From: Mesorhizobium sp.
Lineage (GTDB): Bacteria; Pseudomonadota; Alphaproteobacteria; Rhizobiales; Rhizobiaceae
NCBI RefSeq assembly: GCF_004962245.1
Contig: NZ_SUHQ01000004.1
Location: 1 to 64,000, forward strand
Direction of reading: 5' to 3'
DNA: 64,000 nt
The position numbers and the translations under genes are program-made. Every line of letters begins with the position of its first letter. Positions within the stretch are counted from its first letter, which is position 1. Below are positions 60,020 through 64,000 of the stretch, in pieces. Below the pieces are notes generated by a model. That model ran no database searches. It had not been told where the DNA came from and worked only from the letters and a program-made list of their open reading frames with translations.

Positions 60020-61117
60020 ATGCAGAACGCCTGTCTGGTCTTCGTCGGCAGCCTCAACCGCGAGGCGCCTTATTTTCAGGGCGCGCGCGGCGTCGGGCTG
60101 GGTGTCTACAGTTTCGACGAAGAGACACTGGAGACGAGGAAACTGACTGAGACGGGTGACGTCGACAATCCAACCTTCCTGTCGGTGACGCCGGACGGCT
60201 CCCACATCTATGCCAACTCCGAAGTGTTCGCCTGGCGCGAGGGCGTGGTCTCGGCCTATCGTTTCGACAGGCAAACCGCCGCGCTTTCCTACATCAACAA
60301 GCAGCCGAGCCTCGGCAGCATCACGGCGCACAATACGATCACGCGCGACGGAACGAAGCTGCTGGTGGCCAATTACGGCATGGGCGAAGGCGGTCCCGAT
60401 CGCTCGGTCGTCGTCTATGGGCTGCGCGAAGATGGCGGCCTGACCGCACCGCTGTCGAGCGTCGCCCATGCCGGAACGGGTCCCGACGCAGCTCGTCAGG
60501 AACGCCCCCATGCCCACAGTGTCACCGAGACGATTTCCGGCGGCGTGGCGGTTGTCGCCGATCTCGGCATCGACCAGCTTGTCTCGTACCGGATCGGGCC
60601 TGACGGCAGCTTGACCAGACTGGCCGAGTCGATGCTTGCGCCGGGTGCCGGCCCACGTCATGTGGCGCTGCATCCGGGCGGCCGTTTCGTGTTCGTCATG
60701 AACGAGCTGGATTCGACGGTCGTCTCGCTTGCGCTCGACGATGCGTCGGCCAGGCTCACCGTCATCGATACGAAGCCGGCCGTGCCGACGGAGGCGCGCG
60801 ACGGCAATCACTGCGCCGACATCCAGATCTCGCCCGACGGACGCTTCCTCTACGGCTCCAACCGCGGCCATGACAGTATCGCGGTGTTTTCAATCGACCA
60901 GCAGACAGGCATGCTCGCGCTCGTCGACTACACGCCTTGCGGCGGCGCCACGCCGCGCAACCTGGCACTGACGCCCTCCGGCGGCCACCTCTTCTCGGCC
61001 AACCAGAATGCCGACCGCATCTCGATTTTCGCACGGGACGCCGCCACGGGCCGGCTGACCGACACCGGACGGTCCATCGACGTCGGCACGCCGATGTGCG
61101 TCAAGATCGTGCGTTGA
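60020..61117 (+). CDS. lactonase-family beta-propeller protein, 6-phosphogluconolactonase (Pgl/YbhE)-like
   Basis: 365 residues, seven-bladed propeller. Seen: TFLSVTPDGSHIYANSE, LLVANYGMG, RPHAHSVT, GPRHVALHPGGRFVFVMNELDSTV, DIQISPDGRFLYGSNRGHDSIAVFSID, TPRNLALTPSGGHLFSANQNADRISIF, which repeat the PDG/hydrophobic-Y-xxN blade pattern of YbhE and muconate cycloisomerase-like lactonases. Probably opens a lactone of the pathway handled by the divergent operon. ATG has GGGGAGGA 6 bases upstream. A 26-base tandem duplication covers its stop codon. Confidence 0.88.
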   Translation: MQNACLVFVGSLNREAPYFQGARGVGLGVYSFDEETLETRKLTETGDVDNPTFLSVTPDGSHIYANSEVFAWREGVVSAYRFDRQTAALSYINKQPSLGSITAHNTITRDGTKLLVANYGMGEGGPDRSVVVYGLREDGGLTAPLSSVAHAGTGPDAARQERPHAHSVTETISGGVAVVADLGIDQLVSYRIGPDGSLTRLAESMLAPGAGPRHVALHPGGRFVFVMNELDSTVVSLALDDASARLTVIDTKPAVPTEARDGNHCADIQISPDGRFLYGSNRGHDSIAVFSIDQQTGMLALVDYTPCGGATPRNLALTPSGGHLFSANQNADRISIFARDAATGRLTDTGRSIDVGTPMCVKIVR

Positions 61118-61154
61118 CCGGGTGCTTGAAGATCGTGCCTTGACCACTTGCTTA
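61103..61154. repeat. imperfect 26-base tandem duplication over the lactonase stop codon
   Basis: Bases 61103-61128 and 61129-61154 match at about 21 of 26 positions; both copies begin AAGATCGTGC and contain TTGACC. The first copy holds the final codons and stop of the lactonase gene, the second is untranslated. Sign of a small slippage or duplication event. Confidence 0.65.
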
Positions 61155-61248
61155 GGAGCATGCCGGCGACAGCAGGATAAGCCAGAGGTTTGTTTCTGGT
61201 GTCGCGCTGTTCAGCTGTCGCCGCGACAGGTCGCTGATCTGCGCGGGC

Positions 61249-62763
61249 CTAATTCTCCCTGAATCCGCGATTGAGCGAATCGCGAACCGGCGCGAGCACA
61301 TAGTCGAACAGCGTATGCTCGCCGGTCAGTATCATGACTTCCGCGGGCATGCCCGGCGACAGTCGAACCTCATGGAGTTTTCCTAGCTCGGCGGCATCGA
61401 CTTTCACCTTGGCGAGGAAATAGGGTTCTCCGGTCCTCTCGTCGGTGAGCCGGTCGGCCGATACGGATGTGAGCAAGCCATGGATTTGCGGAAGATGTCG
61501 GCTGGGGTAGGCGGATAGCACCACGCGTGCCGGCATATCAGGGTGTACCATGTCGATGTCGGTCGGCTTGATCCGCGAATCGATGACCAGGTTAGGCTCG
61601 TCCGGAACGATATCGAGAAGGGGCTGGCCGCTGGAAATCACACCGGATTCGGTGGTGACACGCACGTTCATCACCGTTCCTGCAATCGGCGCGAGGATGG
61701 CGGTCCTGGCCAGCACATCCTGACGCGAGGGCAGCTGGCTGCGCAGTTCGGCCAGCTCGCCGCGCACCTTGCCAAGATCCTCGTTTGCCGTCTCACCATC
61801 CTGCTGTCGCAGATTGAGAAGCTGCAGTTCGGTCTCGCCAATCTGCTGTTCGTTGCGCGCAACCTGCGACCGGTTCGATGCCTGGTTTGCCCGGATGTCG
61901 GCCTGCGCGCGCTGCAGCGCCAGGATCCGCGGCAGGCGCTCCAGGCCCTGTTTGTACATCTCCTGCGCCGAAGCGATCTCGCGGTCGATCAGCCTCAGTT
62001 GCTCGCCTTGGGCTGCGATCACTTCCCTGGACCCTTGGATTTGCTCCTCTATCTGCCGGATGCGCTTTTGGAGGATCTGCTCGCGACCCTCGCGGGTTGC
62101 AAGGCGGCTGCGCAGCAGTCCCTGCTCTTCGGCAGCCACTTTCTGCGCGGCCTCGTTGTCAGCCGATGCCAGTTCTCCGGGAAAAATGATCTGATCTTTT
62201 CCGGCAAGCTCCGCAGCCAGGCGTGCTTCGATCGCCAGCAAGCGAATGTAGCGCTCATGCAGCTCGTCGTAGCGGCCCTGTGCATCGGTCGTCTTCATGC
62301 TTATCAGAACCTGGCCGGCGGTGACCTTGTGGCCTTCCCGGACGTGGATTGTCCTGATGATACCGCCTTCCAGATGCTGAACGGTTTTCCGGTAACTTTC
62401 GGGACTGACAATGCCGGGGGCCACGACAGCGCTTGCCAGGAGGGCCATATTTGCCCAGGCCACGGTACCGCCGACAAAGAACATGGCGGAAAAATAGCCG
62501 AGCATACGCGCTGGCCGCGTCCGGCGTTTCAGGTCGCGGCTGCTCGCGCGAGACGCGCGCGACCGCCGCCGGACAAGCCCGACAAGGATAAGCCCGACAA
62601 GGATAAGCAGGAACAGCGCCGTGGCGGCTGCCGCAAGTGCTACGCGTACCGGCACCGCGGCAACCAGATTTCCGGCAGCGACGACCAGCATATCCATGAC
62701 GTCGCGCAGGCTGGCCATCAGCATGTCCAGCGTCTTCGACAGGTCGCCAAATTGACCGCTCAT
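61249..62763 (-). CDS. type I secretion membrane-fusion protein, HlyD/PrtE family
   Basis: 504 residues, longer than the usual 430-450 because of an N-terminal extension with an extra hydrophobic segment (about 43-64) before the main transmembrane helix (about 88-114). Then SYRKTVQHLEGGIIRTIHVREGHKVTAGQVLI (lipoyl/barrel-sandwich half), long coiled coil about 170-345, second lipoyl half with LAPIAGTVMNVRV, and C-terminal beta-barrel PEFL-type region (SPGMPAEVMILTGEHTLFDYVLAPV). Links the ABC exporter to the outer-membrane channel. Starts 3 bases after the exporter gene. Cargo gene not in the window. Confidence 0.92.
   Translation of the reverse strand: MSGQFGDLSKTLDMLMASLRDVMDMLVVAAGNLVAAVPVRVALAAAATALFLLILVGLILVGLVRRRSRASRASSRDLKRRTRPARMLGYFSAMFFVGGTVAWANMALLASAVVAPGIVSPESYRKTVQHLEGGIIRTIHVREGHKVTAGQVLISMKTTDAQGRYDELHERYIRLLAIEARLAAELAGKDQIIFPGELASADNEAAQKVAAEEQGLLRSRLATREGREQILQKRIRQIEEQIQGSREVIAAQGEQLRLIDREIASAQEMYKQGLERLPRILALQRAQADIRANQASNRSQVARNEQQIGETELQLLNLRQQDGETANEDLGKVRGELAELRSQLPSRQDVLARTAILAPIAGTVMNVRVTTESGVISSGQPLLDIVPDEPNLVIDSRIKPTDIDMVHPDMPARVVLSAYPSRHLPQIHGLLTSVSADRLTDERTGEPYFLAKVKVDAAELGKLHEVRLSPGMPAEVMILTGEHTLFDYVLAPVRDSLNRGFREN
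62581..62610. repeat. 15-base tandem repeat inside the hlyD-like gene
   Basis: GACAAGGATAAGCCC (62581-62595) and GACAAGGATAAGCAG (62596-62610) stand in tandem, with a partial third unit just before. On the coding (minus) strand they encode a repeated LILVG in the extra hydrophobic segment, so slippage would lengthen or shorten that helix by five residues at a time. Confidence 0.6.
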
Positions 62764-62766
62764 GGC

Positions 62767-64000
62767 TCACTCCGCCGCCTTCTGCGTTGCCGGCGTATTG
62801 GCTGCAATCTTGTCCGGGCGCTGTGCCTGCATCGCGATGCGTTGACCGGCCAGCGCGCCCAGCACCTCGGCGCGCGTGCCGAACATCTTGATGGCGCCAT
62901 CGTGTATGAGAACAACATGGTCCGCCGTGCGCAAAAAGTTCGTCTGGTGGCTGACGAGAATGACGGTGCAGCCTCGTTCCTTCAAATGCCGAAGCACATT
63001 GAACAGTGCCATTTCACCGTCACCGTCGAGGCCGGTGTTCGGCTCGTCGAGCACGATGAACGAGGGATCGCCGAACAGGGCCCGGGCGAGAGCGATGCGC
63101 TGACGTTGGCCACGCGAGATTCGTGCCCCGTGCGGTCCCACCTCGGTTTGATAACCGTTCGGCATCCGCAACATCATCTCGTGGATACCCGCAGCCTGCG
63201 CCGCGGCGATGACGGCGGCACTGTCGACATCGCGCAGGCGTGCAATGTTCTCGGCGATCGTCCCGGGAAACAGCTCGACCTGCTGCGGCAAATAGCCGAT
63301 GTGCAATCCCAACTGGTCACAAGGCCAATTCGCGACCTCCGCCTCATCCAGCCTCACATGGCCAAGCGACGGCCGCAGCGTTCCCACCATGAGGCGGCAG
63401 AGCGTGGTTTTGCCGGAGCCTGACGGACCGATCACGCCACAGGTCTGGCCGGCCTCGACTCTGAAGGATACTTTGTTCATCAGGGCCTGCTGTGTACCCG
63501 GCGCATAATAGTACACGTCCTCGAACTTCAGCCGCCCTTGCGGGCGCGGCAAGGTTACGCCACCGCTTTGCCCGGGTCCGGTATCGGCGAAAAGGCGCAA
63601 GAGGTTGCGACGCGCAGTGCGAGCGGCAACCAGGCTGCGCCAGGCTCCGATCGAGCGTTCTATCGGCGCCAGCGCGCGGCTCAGCAGGATCGATGCCGCG
63701 ATCATCGATCCAGCCGTCAGTTCGCCACGCAGGACAAAGTAGGCGCCAAGCCCCAGCACGGCTACCTGCAGGGCCATGCGGAGCGAGCGCGACAGGTTGC
63801 CGATCATGGTTGTGCGGCCGAGAATCTGCGCCTGGATGGTCATCAACGACAGCTGCTTTTCTTCCCAGCGCTGCAGCGCCGGCTCCGACATGCCGAGCGA
63901 GCGCAGCGTCTCGGCGCCATCGATGTATTGGCCAGCCGCGACCTGGTTACGGCGCAGCCCTGCCGCCGCCTCCTGGCTCTTGCGGCGGGTGAGGAAATCA
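62767..64000 (-). CDS. type I secretion ABC exporter, PrtD-like, 3' part (cut by window edge)
   Basis: At least 410 residues are present; the frame is open to base 64000, so the start lies outside. Seen: end of the transmembrane domain (GAYFVLRGELTAGSMIAASILLSRALAPIERSIGAWR), then the ATPase with Walker A GPSGSGKTTLCRL, Q loop YLPQQVELFPGTIAENIARL, signature ISRGQRQRIALARA, Walker B FIVLDEPNTGLD and H loop VSHQTNFL. The PQQVELFPGT and DEPNxxLD forms are those of PrtD/AprD-type protease or RTX-protein exporters. Pairs with the adaptor gene 3 bases downstream. Confidence 0.93.
   Translation of the reverse strand, partial: DFLTRRKSQEAAAGLRRNQVAAGQYIDGAETLRSLGMSEPALQRWEEKQLSLMTIQAQILGRTTMIGNLSRSLRMALQVAVLGLGAYFVLRGELTAGSMIAASILLSRALAPIERSIGAWRSLVAARTARRNLLRLFADTGPGQSGGVTLPRPQGRLKFEDVYYYAPGTQQALMNKVSFRVEAGQTCGVIGPSGSGKTTLCRLMVGTLRPSLGHVRLDEAEVANWPCDQLGLHIGYLPQQVELFPGTIAENIARLRDVDSAAVIAAAQAAGIHEMMLRMPNGYQTEVGPHGARISRGQRQRIALARALFGDPSFIVLDEPNTGLDGDGEMALFNVLRHLKERGCTVILVSHQTNFLRTADHVVLIHDGAIKMFGTRAEVLGALAGQRIAMQAQRPDKIAANTPATQKAAE

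Noticed and set aside
61543..63423. 626-codon plus-strand open frame
   Set aside because: Antisense to the HlyD-like and PrtD-like genes, which have complete motifs.

Overview
The window reads as chromosomal or chromid DNA of a high-GC alphaproteobacterium of the Hyphomicrobiales, most like Mesorhizobium and its relatives. The grounds are the dense set of ABC and TRAP uptake systems, the many GntR and IclR regulators, a hemN gene with a FixK/FnrN-type box, a small membrane protein of a type I associate with rhizobia, and start/stop-overlapped operons. No tRNA, rRNA, insertion sequence, integrase or CRISPR array was seen. The assignment to genus is an inference.

Layout. 1-1.8 kb: 5' part of hemN (leftward), a small secreted protein, a strong terminator and a cytochrome c. 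2.0-10.8 kb: an OmpR-type two-component system faces a rightward operon that encodes a two-subunit molybdenum hydroxylase (IorA/IorB type), flavocytochrome c sulfide dehydrogenase (FccA-like and SoxF) and SoxX, SoxY, SoxZ and SoxA. SoxB and SoxCD are absent here, and SoxY lacks the usual GGCGG tail. 11.0-19.8 kb: a leftward operon with a DUF1185 protein, an alpha/beta hydrolase fused to a flavin reductase, a luciferase-like monooxygenase, an aldehyde dehydrogenase and a Pot-type ABC transporter, with a divergent GntR gene. 20.7-30.1 kb: a second GntR gene divergent from a CUT2-type transporter (fused ATPase and fused permease) followed by SDR, a 3-hydroxyacid dehydrogenase, BKACE and an SMP-30 lactonase. 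30.2-34.9 kb: an acyl-CoA dehydrogenase plus APH-like kinase pair, a small membrane protein, an HTH protein and a beta-propeller protein.

35.2-43.1 kb: a rightward operon with GntR, a second luciferase-like monooxygenase with its flavin reductase, a TRAP transporter, an EthD-like protein, an HpcH/HpaI aldolase and a D-2-hydroxyacid dehydrogenase. 43.1-52.3 kb: a CUT1 sugar transporter with an enolase-superfamily dehydratase, mutarotase, Gfo/Idh dehydrogenase and MaoC protein, divergent from IclR and a fuconolactonase-like hydrolase, which together look like non-phosphorylative (deoxy)sugar oxidation. 52.3-61.1 kb: a leftward operon with MaoC, CaiB/BaiF CoA-transferase, a solute-binding-like protein without a signal peptide, and a CUT2-type transporter whose ATPase is split in two, divergent from a lactonase. 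61.2-64.0 kb: type I secretion adaptor and the 3' part of its ABC exporter.

The common theme is one uptake system per catabolic operon with its own regulator. A recurring detail is a GC-rich hairpin just after each of the five binding-protein genes that lead transporter operons. The most unusual parts are the SoxB-less Sox/molybdenum-hydroxylase cluster, the hydrolase-flavin reductase fusion, the lactonase/dehydrogenase/BKACE route and the leaderless binding protein.
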